NCBI GenBank assembly: GCA_937958345.1
Contig: CALGNW010000156.1
Location: 1-6,675 of the forward strand
From: an uncultured Neomegalonema sp.
GTDB lineage: Bacteria > Pseudomonadota > Alphaproteobacteria > Rhodobacterales > Rhodobacteraceae
Direction of reading: 5' to 3'
Length of the DNA stretch: 6,675 nt
A program made the position numbers and the translations under genes. This document shows, in pieces, positions 1 to 5,351 of this stretch; position 1 is the stretch's first letter, and each line of letters starts with the position of its first letter. The notes under the pieces are model-generated. The model was not told the DNA's origin. It worked only from the letters and a program-made list of their open reading frames with translations, and made no database searches.

Positions 1-963
1 TTAGGCCTGTGCCCTGAACAGCCTTCCGAAGAACGCTTCATCCGATGTGCGGTTGACCGCGACCGCGACCACGGCGGACGCAATGATCGAGAAGACCAGC
101 CGCGCGACGAGGACGGACGTTAAATCCGCACCGAGGGCGACGACAAGTAGTGTGTCCTCGATGATGCCGTGGGCGAAACCCATGAAGATGCAGGTGATGA
201 AGATTTGGCGGGGGGGAATCTTCGACGCCTTTGCCTCGCGTAGGATCATGCCGCCGCCATAGGTCGTGCCGAGGAACAGGCCGATGGTCGCGCAGGGCGC
301 GGCCTTCCGCCGGACGCCAGCAAGCGCAAAAAGCGGTGCGAGAGTTCCCTCGACACGGTGGAGGATGCCGGAAACCCTGAGCAATTCCATCGCCCAGCTC
401 AGGCCCAGCAAGATCAGAAACATTGCGCCAAGTGTTTGAAGTAAACCAACCGCGAAATCGGCCCAGCCTTCGCTGTCGTCCAGCGGGATCCATGCCGGAT
501 CGAGCGGAGCCGACAGCGCGCCCGTCGCCGCAAAGACCATGTGCAAAAGCGCCGCGAAGATCATGCCGCCAATGAAGCGGATGATCGTTGTTGCCCAAAA
601 AGCCGGCCCGGCCTCCGCAAGTATCTTATTCTCGATGGGCAGCGAATGGATACAGAGCAGAAGTGCGGCGAGGACCGTCATGTCTGCGACAGACAGCGCC
701 TCGGGCGGGACCAGCGTGAAAATAATGACCACGGCGGGCCAAAGGCCTATCAGCATTCCGGTGAGCCAGGCGACCGCCAGTTCGGGCGGCAGGCCATAAA
801 GCTGCATCACCGGAGCAAAGACCGGCGAGACGGCGCGGATGACACCGAACTCGACCAACAACTGCATCGCGATGGTCAGCGGAACGATAATCCTCAGCAG
901 CGCGAGATAGGTCGGAACGGTATCGAGCGTGTTGCGGTAAAGGATCGCGGGGAGTGTGTGCAT
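1..963 (-). CDS. Nucleoside-recognition (Gate) domain membrane protein
   Basis: A 320-residue inner-membrane protein, complete from ATG (963-961) to TAA (3-1). Hydrophobic stretches lie near residues 17-36, 64-86, 95-108, 122-147, 170-193, 222-236, 254-275 and 282-303. The two halves resemble each other: residues ~28-120 (ending in H106-SLPIE-N112) and ~180-280 (ending in H265-GIIE-D270), each a hydrophobic helix, an amphipathic 'SPVFAPVMQL'/'EGTLAPLFAL' segment and a Gly-rich stretch. This double-Gate layout is typical of the nucleoside-recognition/SpmA-SpmB/YjiH-like family, thought to be transporters or gated membrane proteins; the substrate is unknown here. No clear Shine-Dalgarno precedes the ATG. 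It is transcribed divergently from crcB, with only ~80 bases between the two starts. The family call is by eye from sequence style; a specific nucleoside-transport role is not shown. Confidence 0.75.
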   Translation of the reverse strand: MHTLPAILYRNTLDTVPTYLALLRIIVPLTIAMQLLVEFGVIRAVSPVFAPVMQLYGLPPELAVAWLTGMLIGLWPAVVIIFTLVPPEALSVADMTVLAALLLCIHSLPIENKILAEAGPAFWATTIIRFIGGMIFAALLHMVFAATGALSAPLDPAWIPLDDSEGWADFAVGLLQTLGAMFLILLGLSWAMELLRVSGILHRVEGTLAPLFALAGVRRKAAPCATIGLFLGTTYGGGMILREAKASKIPPRQIFITCIFMGFAHGIIEDTLLVVALGADLTSVLVARLVFSIIASAVVAVAVNRTSDEAFFGRLFRAQA

Positions 964-1011
964 AGAACTTTTACCGGCTGTTTTTTAGCGGTCCGGAGGC
1001 GACCTGATTGA

Positions 1012-1040
1012 TTGCTGCAATGCAGCGGACGGGCTATACC
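1012..1040 (+). promoter_or_regulatory. Candidate sigma70-type promoter for crcB operon
   Basis: TTGCTG at 1012-1017 and TATACC at 1035-1040 are separated by exactly 17 bases. Transcription would then begin about 7 bases downstream, at or next to the ATG at 1047, giving a leaderless or near-leaderless crcB message. The -10 matches the TATAAT consensus at four of six positions. This is a motif match only; short hexamers of this quality occur by chance. Confidence 0.35.
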
Positions 1041-1046
1041 GGCCCT

Positions 1047-1427
1047 ATGACAGTATTATCCGTAGCGTTGGGCGGGGCAATCGGAGCGTCGCTGCGATAT
1101 GGCGTCGGTGCGTGGGCGCTGCGTGTGTTCGGGCCGGGGTTTCCGGTCGGGACGATGGTGGTGAACGTGCTCGGCTCGCTGATTATGGGCGTGGCGGCTG
1201 TCGCTTTATTACACCGGTTTCCCGGAACATGGGGCGTTTATGCGCCGTTCTTGATGACGGGGTTGCTGGGCGGGTTCACGACGTTTTCCGCGTTTTCGCT
1301 GGATGCGCTGAACCTGATCGAAGGCGGGCGCACGGGCGCGGCGATGGTCTATGCCGGCGGGTCTGTGGTCCTGTCAATTTTTGCACTATTTTGCGGGCTG
1401 ACGCTCGGAAGGGCGGTCTGGCCATGA
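1047..1427 (+). CDS. crcB: Fluoride channel/exporter CrcB (FluC)
   Basis: A 126-residue four-helix membrane protein of the CrcB/Fluc family, which expels fluoride from the cytoplasm as a dual-topology dimer. Hallmarks are the N-terminal GGAIGASLRY (residues 9-18), N40 in the TMVVNVLGS segment, and GGFTTFSAF (75-83), carrying the Phe-box residues F80 and F83 and the Thr/Ser of the central sodium site. Length is normal for the family. The start is debatable: ATG 1047 gives the usual N-terminus directly before helix 1 but has no ribosome-binding site, whereas a TTG at 1008 sits 8 bases after GGAGG (995-999) and would add 13 residues. An in-frame ATG at 1020 is too far from that site. The stop overlaps the next gene by ATGA. 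No fluoride riboswitch is recognisable in the short leader. Confidence 0.93.
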   Translation: MTVLSVALGGAIGASLRYGVGAWALRVFGPGFPVGTMVVNVLGSLIMGVAAVALLHRFPGTWGVYAPFLMTGLLGGFTTFSAFSLDALNLIEGGRTGAAMVYAGGSVVLSIFALFCGLTLGRAVWP

Positions 1428-2446
1428 GCGGCGTTCAACACCTAGAAGTCGAACCGGGCGAAGCGGGGCAGCGCGTTGATCGCTGGCTGCGTGCGAAGTT
1501 TCCGCAACTGACCCAAGGGCGCATCGAGAAGATGCTGCGTAAGGGCGAAGTGCGGATCGACGGCGGTCGGGCGAAATCAAACTCGCGTATTGATGCCCAT
1601 ATGATGGTGCGCGTGCCGCCGATCCCCGAGGGCGAAGCGCCGCCGCCTAAACCGATGCGCAATCTGTCCGAGGCGGATATCAAGCTTATGCGCTCGATGG
1701 TGATTTATCAGGACGATCACATGATCGCGCTGAACAAGCCTCCCGGTATTCCTGTGCAGGGCGGGACCGGGCAGACGCGGCATATTGACGGGATGCTGGG
1801 CGCGCTGGCCGGTGATGGCGACCGGCCCAAGCTGGTGCATCGCATCGACAAGGATACGTCCGGAATTCTGGTGCTGGCACGCACAGGTGCGGCGGCACGG
1901 GCGCTGACGGGTGCTTTCCGGTCAAAGGCGGCGCGAAAGCTGTACTGGGCGGCGTGTGTCGGCGTCCCGAAGGCGCGGCAGGGTACGATTGCCTATGGTC
2001 TGGAAAAGCTGCCCGGACCGATGGGCGAAAAGATGGTGTGCATTGAGCCGCGGGACATGGATCAGCACCCCAATGCCAAACGCTCGATCACGGATTATGC
2101 GGTGGTCGAGACGGCGGCCAAGCGCGCGTGCTGGATGGCTTTGCGGCCCGTCACGGGACGGACTCACCAGTTGCGGGCGCATCTTGCGGCGATCAACTGT
2201 CCGATTATCGGCGATGGTAAATACGGGCCGTCGGGTGAGGAATCCGAGCGCCGTGTGACCGGCTCGATCAGCAACAAACTGCATCTGCATGCGCGCCACA
2301 TTGCCGTGCCCCATCCCGACGGATCAGGTCGGATTGTCGAGTTGACCGCCGAAATGCCCGAGCATATGGGGCATTCATGGGACACGTTCGGCTGGGATTT
2401 GTCGCTGGGCGATGACGAGGATCTGTTGCCGGAGCCTAAAGGGTGA
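1424..2446 (+). CDS. rluC: RluC-type 23S rRNA pseudouridine synthase
   Basis: A 340-residue cytoplasmic enzyme that isomerises specific uridines of 23S rRNA to pseudouridine. An S4 RNA-binding domain occupies about residues 14-64 (QRVDRWLRAKFP, then KMLRKGEVRIDG). The RluA-family catalytic domain covers about 92-310, with the signature HRIDKDTSG at 139-147, in which D142 is the expected catalytic aspartate, and the conserved GRTHQLR at 245-251. Domain order and length fit RluC/RluD; RluC (E. coli U955, U2504, U2580) is the most likely orthologue, but RluD-like specificity cannot be excluded by eye. The ATG overlaps the crcB stop by four bases, and GGAAGG lies 11 bases upstream. The downstream phosphatase overlaps its stop in turn, so all three genes should be co-transcribed and translationally coupled. 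The reading frame is open further upstream inside crcB, but that extension is a shadow. Confidence 0.9.
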   Translation: MSGVQHLEVEPGEAGQRVDRWLRAKFPQLTQGRIEKMLRKGEVRIDGGRAKSNSRIDAHMMVRVPPIPEGEAPPPKPMRNLSEADIKLMRSMVIYQDDHMIALNKPPGIPVQGGTGQTRHIDGMLGALAGDGDRPKLVHRIDKDTSGILVLARTGAAARALTGAFRSKAARKLYWAACVGVPKARQGTIAYGLEKLPGPMGEKMVCIEPRDMDQHPNAKRSITDYAVVETAAKRACWMALRPVTGRTHQLRAHLAAINCPIIGDGKYGPSGEESERRVTGSISNKLHLHARHIAVPHPDGSGRIVELTAEMPEHMGHSWDTFGWDLSLGDDEDLLPEPKG

Positions 2447-3102
2447 GTTTGCGTCTGATCGTCTTTGATTGCGATGGCACGCTGATCGATAGCCAAGCCG
2501 CGATAATCCACGCCATGCGCGAGGCGTTTGAGGCAGCCGATTTATCGCCGCCATCCGATGATGATATTCGCGGAATTGTCGGGCTGTCAGTGCCGCAGGC
2601 GGTTGCCGCGCTGGGACCGGGGCTGGACGGGGATGTCCTGTCCAAAATTGATGCGGTATTCCGCCAGTCTTCAATCGCGTGGCGTCAGCGGAATCCGAAC
2701 GAGAGCGCGACGTTTTATGACGGGGCGCGCGATTGCCTTGACCGGCTTAACGGAGCCGGAGAGTTGCTGGCCGTTGCGACGGGTAAGGCGCGGCGGGGGT
2801 TGGATCATTTGCTCGACCAGTCCGAACTGCGGGGCCATTTCATCGCGACACAATCGGCGGATGATGCACCGTCGAAGCCTCATCCGGGGATGCTGGAGAA
2901 CTGTGCGCGGCTGACCGGAGCGGATCGCTTGGTGATGGTCGGTGATACGAGCTTTGACATGCTGATGGCAAAGTCGTTCGGCTGTCATGCCATCGGGGTC
3001 ACGTGGGGTTATCACTCGGATGCCGTGCTGCGCGATAGCGGGGCCGACGTGCTTGTCCGTGATTTTGGCGAGCTTGAGCGCGCGCTGGCGGCATGGGGTT
3101 AG
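2443..3102 (+). CDS. HAD-IA family phosphatase (phosphoglycolate phosphatase-like)
   Basis: A 219-residue haloacid-dehalogenase superfamily hydrolase, probably removing phosphate from a small metabolite. All four HAD motifs are visible: motif I DCDGT with nucleophile D9 and acid/base D11; motif II VATGK with T113; motif III lysine K145 in SKPHPGM; motif IV VGDTSFD with D168 and D172 for magnesium. Residues ~15-85 form the helical cap typical of subfamily IA (Gph, PGMB-like). Substrate cannot be assigned; phosphoglycolate is the commonest annotation for such proteins, so no gene symbol is given. The start is GTG, overlapping the preceding stop as GTGA, with GGAG (2431-2434) eight bases upstream, pointing to translational coupling. 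As I recall, related Rhodobacterales operons often carry this gene between the pseudouridine synthase and an ATP12-type ATPase assembly factor; here a terminator follows instead. Confidence 0.9.
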   Translation: MSLRLIVFDCDGTLIDSQAAIIHAMREAFEAADLSPPSDDDIRGIVGLSVPQAVAALGPGLDGDVLSKIDAVFRQSSIAWRQRNPNESATFYDGARDCLDRLNGAGELLAVATGKARRGLDHLLDQSELRGHFIATQSADDAPSKPHPGMLENCARLTGADRLVMVGDTSFDMLMAKSFGCHAIGVTWGYHSDAVLRDSGADVLVRDFGELERALAAWG

Positions 3103-3107
3103 CCCAG

Positions 3108-3138
3108 AAAAAAGCCGCCATCCCTGAGGGACGGCGGC
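3108..3138 (-). terminator. Intrinsic terminator between convergent genes
   Basis: An 11-base-pair stem (3114-3124 with 3128-3138) closes on a three-base loop at 3125-3127. Read on the minus strand it is followed by six U residues (A-tract 3108-3113) and its single imperfection becomes a G-U wobble, so it is a textbook Rho-independent terminator for the Tyr-rich gene. Read on the plus strand the same position is an A-C mismatch and the following sequence is AATGTTTT, so it should stop the crcB operon less efficiently. It lies 5 bases after the phosphatase stop. Confidence 0.88.
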
Positions 3139-3167
3139 AATGTTTTCCGAGACTGTCAGCCTGAAGC

Positions 3168-4043
3168 TTAGTTCCCGTAGTAGGAACCGCCCGTATACGG
3201 CTGCACATAGCTGCCGGTCGATGGTGCGGTATTATAGCTGCCATACGTGCTGTAGGCCGGTGTTGTCGTATACGCCGACGTGCCACCCGACTGGTAAGCA
3301 CTCGCCGCCGCGTTGCTGTAGGACGGAACTGTTGCCGTCGTGTAAGATGTCGACTGGGTATAGGCCTGCGTTGGAGCAGCATAGGTCGTCGGGGCCGCAT
3401 AGGTGGCCGTTGACGTGCTGTTATAGCCCGACTGATAGCTGCTCGGTTGCAACTGATAGGTCGTTGGCGACTGGTAAGTCGTCGTTGGGGCCTGATACGT
3501 TGTCGGAGCCTGATATGCCGATCCGCTCTGATACGTCGTCGTAGGCGGCTGATATGTTGGCGTCTGATACGCAGGCTGGGCCTGATAGGTTGTGGTCGGC
3601 GCCTGATACGCCTGCGGCTGCTGATACGTGGTCTGCGGCTGGTAGGTCGTCGGGGCCGCGTATGACGTCGGCGCGGTGTATGCCGGCTGAGCCTGATAGG
3701 TGGTCTGGTTCCGGTAAACAGGCTGCTGCTGTTGGTACACCGTTGGTGCCTGATAGGTCTGCGTCTGGTACTGCTGCGTCTGATAGGTCGGCTGTGCCGC
3801 ATAGGTATTTTGAGCGTTGCGGGCGACCTGCGAACCGACAACGCCGCCGATTACCGTGCCTGCGATTGTCGCAACTGTTTTACCCCGTCCGCCACCGAAC
3901 TGGTTTCCGACCACGCCGCCTGCAACCGCGCCAACGACGCTGCCGATGACCTGACTCGGATCAATCTGTTGGGCGGAGGCGGAGTTAACGCTGCCAAGGG
4001 CGGCGATTGAAAGAGCGAGAGTTGCAACTTTGATTGTACGCAT
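3168..4043 (-). CDS. Exported glycine-zipper protein with Tyr/Gln-rich repeat tail
   Basis: A 291-residue protein in three parts. Residues 1-24 are a signal peptide, probably cut after ASA (22-24). Residues 32-72 form a glycine zipper with GxxxG spacing (G34, G38, G42, G46, G50, then G62, G66, G70), like the 17-kDa-antigen/SlyB 'glycine zipper 2TM' outer-membrane family, but there is no lipobox cysteine. Residues 81-291 are low complexity: 36 tyrosines in 211 residues, mostly 5-7 apart, 18 of them as Tyr-Gln, in units such as TYQAPTT and AYQAQP. After R111 there is no charged residue and no Cys, Trp, Met or His. The start is well supported: AGGAAG at 4051-4056 lies seven bases upstream of the ATG. 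A terminator follows the stop. The zipper suggests envelope membrane association; the tail's role is unknown. An aggregating, adhesive or oxidatively cross-linked surface layer is possible but unproven. Confidence 0.85.
   Translation of the reverse strand: MRTIKVATLALSIAALGSVNSASAQQIDPSQVIGSVVGAVAGGVVGNQFGGGRGKTVATIAGTVIGGVVGSQVARNAQNTYAAQPTYQTQQYQTQTYQAPTVYQQQQPVYRNQTTYQAQPAYTAPTSYAAPTTYQPQTTYQQPQAYQAPTTTYQAQPAYQTPTYQPPTTTYQSGSAYQAPTTYQAPTTTYQSPTTYQLQPSSYQSGYNSTSTATYAAPTTYAAPTQAYTQSTSYTTATVPSYSNAAASAYQSGGTSAYTTTPAYSTYGSYNTAPSTGSYVQPYTGGSYYGN
3354..3803 (-). repeat. Degenerate Tyr-Gln hexapeptide-like repeat (coding)
   Basis: Within the Tyr-rich gene, codons for residues ~81-230 form a degenerate tandem repeat of 15-21 bases, visible on the plus strand as recurring CTGATA or CTGGTA followed by CGT/GGT-type triplets. 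The unit encodes Tyr-Gln plus three to five residues from Ala, Pro, Thr, Gln and Ser. Unit length varies by whole codons, as expected for repeat expansion under reading-frame selection. The repeat leaves alternative frames open for long distances, which explains several spurious overlapping reading frames here. Confidence 0.7.
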
Positions 4044-4191
4044 GGTTCCACTTCCTTGAAATTCAGTCCGTCAGTAAGCAGACGAAAAGCGACGCCATTG
4101 TGACGCCGTGATGAAATTCCGTATTTCGACAACGCGCGGTCGGGTCGGATTGTTCCGCCTGTCGCGTTAACCTTGATTGCGTTACCACCGC

Positions 4192-4220
4192 TTGACCTTC
4201 CTGTGACGGGAGAGTTTATC
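4192..4220 (+). promoter_or_regulatory. Candidate promoter for cytochrome group
   Basis: TTGACC (4192-4197) matches the -35 consensus at five of six positions and is followed after 17 bases by TTTATC (4215-4220), a weak -10 with three of six. Transcription would start near 4227, giving a leader of about 60 bases before the first cytochrome. It is the best pair seen in this intergenic region. Confidence 0.35.
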
Positions 4221-4254
4221 GGTTATGCGAATCCGGCGAAAACAGAGCGCACGG

Positions 4255-4268
4255 ATGACACTGATCAA
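4255..4268 (+). promoter_or_regulatory. FNR/FnrL-like box upstream of cytochrome c
   Basis: ATGAC-ACTG-ATCAA matches the FNR-family consensus TTGAT-N4-ATCAA at eight of ten defined positions, with a perfect right half-site. It ends 20 bases before the ATG at 4289. If the promoter at 4192-4220 is real, the box lies at about +28 to +41 of the transcript, a position that favours repression rather than activation. Oxygen control of c-type cytochromes by FNR proteins is common in this bacterial group, but a single near-match is weak evidence. Confidence 0.3.
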
Positions 4269-4288
4269 AGCGTGCTATGGAGTGCGAA

Positions 4289-4714
4289 ATGACCCGAAAG
4301 TTCCAGATTTATGCCGGACTTGCGGCGTTAGCTGTCGCTGGTGGCGGTCTGTATATCCTATCGGATCGCCACGCGGGCCACGAAATGGCGAAACGCCTGA
4401 CCGACGGCGCGCCGGTAATCCTGCCTCAACTGACAGCGAACGCCGCTGAAGGGCAGGGCTTGTTTGCAGAGAATTGCGCGGTTTGCCATGGGAAAAATGC
4501 TGTCGGAACCGAGCAGGGGCCGCCGCTGATCCATATCATCTATGAAACCGGTCATCATGGCGACCCGTCCTTCTATCGGGCGGTTGCGCAGGGAGTGCGC
4601 GGACATCACTGGCGTTTCGGCGATATGCCCGCGATTGACGGGGTGAGCGAGGCGGAGGTCGGGAAAATCATCGCGTATATCCGCGAAACCCAGCGTGCAA
4701 ACGGGATAAACTGA
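4289..4714 (+). CDS. Membrane-anchored monohaem class I cytochrome c
   Basis: A 141-residue c-type cytochrome that should carry electrons on the periplasmic face of the inner membrane. Residues 7-24 form one hydrophobic helix with no obvious signal-peptidase site, so it is probably an uncleaved anchor. The haem motif C63-AVC-H67 is followed by a GPPL loop (77-80), and M113 in GDMP is the likely sixth haem ligand, followed by the C-terminal helix EVGKIIAYIRETQ. I chose ATG 4289 because GGAG (4279-4282) sits six bases upstream; the in-frame ATG at 4277 overlaps that site and would add only four residues. The region between haem and Met is His-rich (H82, H89, H90, H106, H107). It heads a run of three cytochrome genes. 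The specific redox partner is unknown. Confidence 0.88.
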   Translation: MTRKFQIYAGLAALAVAGGGLYILSDRHAGHEMAKRLTDGAPVILPQLTANAAEGQGLFAENCAVCHGKNAVGTEQGPPLIHIIYETGHHGDPSFYRAVAQGVRGHHWRFGDMPAIDGVSEAEVGKIIAYIRETQRANGIN

Positions 4715-4780
4715 CCGGCGGCCATATTCGGGCCTCAGGCAGCTCGGACACTCGCATAATCTGAAAAAAGGCCGCTCGGT

Positions 4781-5347
4781 ATGATTAAACTGTCTCTGTC
4801 TTTGATTGCCGCATTCAGCGTCGGTGCGGCCACGGCGGCGTCCGCCGAGTCGCCGTCCGCCGGGTTCAAGATGATCTATGACCCGTTCAAGGATCGCGGT
4901 GTTGAGGTGACATCTCCAGCCGACCCGGACAACGCGAAACAGGTGCGGGCGGGAGCGGCGCTGTATCTGGAAAACTGTGCGGAGTGTCATGGCGGCGCGC
5001 TGGAGGGTGCGGAGAACTGGCAGGACAGTCAGGACGACGGCACGTATCTGCCCCCTGCGCATGATGACACCGGTCACACATGGCATCACTCGGACAAGGT
5101 GCTGTTTGACTATGTAAAGCTGGGCGGTGAGGAGCTGTTCAAAGATTATCCGGATATTGTTTCGAACATGCCGGGGTTCGGTGACGTGTTATCGGATACC
5201 GATATCTGGGCAATCTATGCCTATATCAAATCAAGCTGGTCGCCCGAGAGTCGCGAATGGCAGGCGGGGGCGTCAAGGCTGGACCCGTTGCCGGATGCGT
5301 ATATTCCCGGCGCGGTTGGCGGGTCGCAATCGACAGTCGGAGAGTAA
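4781..5347 (+). CDS. Secreted monohaem class I cytochrome c
   Basis: A 188-residue periplasmic cytochrome c. Residues 1-22 are a signal peptide ending in ASA, cleaved before E23. The haem motif is C66-AEC-H70, and M130 in SNMPGFGDVLSD is the expected sixth ligand, followed by the helix DIWAIYAYIKSSW. Between them lies PPAHDDTGHTWHHSD (91-105), a His-rich segment I associate with a subgroup of c-type cytochromes often found near copper-handling genes; that association is from memory. The region after 160 is a polar tail with no recognised motif. The Shine-Dalgarno is modest (AAAAAAGG, 4764-4771, nine bases before ATG). The 66-base gap from the previous cytochrome contains a CATAAT (4755-4760) without a good -35, so a secondary promoter is possible. 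The stop lies four bases before the next gene. Confidence 0.88.
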   Translation: MIKLSLSLIAAFSVGAATAASAESPSAGFKMIYDPFKDRGVEVTSPADPDNAKQVRAGAALYLENCAECHGGALEGAENWQDSQDDGTYLPPAHDDTGHTWHHSDKVLFDYVKLGGEELFKDYPDIVSNMPGFGDVLSDTDIWAIYAYIKSSWSPESREWQAGASRLDPLPDAYIPGAVGGSQSTVGE

Positions 5348-5351
5348 GCGT

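Larger units (their letters stand above)
4044..4288. other. Divergent intergenic region
   Basis: These 245 bases separate the Tyr-rich gene (minus) from the cytochrome group (plus) and must hold both promoters. Visible elements are a Shine-Dalgarno for the minus gene (4051-4056), a direct repeat GACGCC at 4091-4096 and 4102-4107 (11-base period), a direct repeat GCGTTA at 4164-4169 and 4179-4184 (15-base period), a sigma70-like pair for the plus strand (4192-4220), and an FNR-like box (4255-4268). I found no convincing promoter hexamers for the minus gene and no convincing small gene. Confidence 0.6.

Noticed and set aside
964..1046. Fluoride riboswitch before crcB
   Set aside because: The leader is short and shows neither the conserved crcB-motif core nor the expected pseudoknot pairing.
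1112..1423. 104-residue N-terminal extension of the pseudouridine synthase
   Set aside because: This stretch overlaps crcB in another frame and resembles no protein domain; the S4 domain begins soon after ATG 1424.
2999..3841. 280-codon Arg-rich open frame on the minus strand
   Set aside because: It is the Tyr-rich gene read in another frame: the repeat keeps stops away, giving monotonous Arg/Pro/Ser/Ile. It also runs through the terminator into the phosphatase gene and has no sensible start.
3140..3949. Several plus-strand open frames (for example 3140-3544 and 3554-3949)
   Set aside because: They lie antisense to the Tyr-rich gene, have repeat-derived composition and no ribosome-binding sites; the signal peptide and glycine zipper on the other strand settle the coding strand.
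4164..4184. GCGTTA direct repeat in the intergenic region
   Set aside because: Two six-base copies 15 bases apart are easily chance, and neither strand shows an aligned promoter.
4225..4449. Small 74-codon plus-strand frame upstream of the first cytochrome
   Set aside because: It overlaps the cytochrome gene in another frame, lacks a ribosome-binding site and has Arg/Ser/Pro-rich composition typical of a shadow frame.
5127..5351. 75-residue N-terminal extension of the class II cytochrome
   Set aside because: It overlaps the preceding cytochrome gene out of frame; ATG 5352 has a good Shine-Dalgarno and begins a signal peptide.
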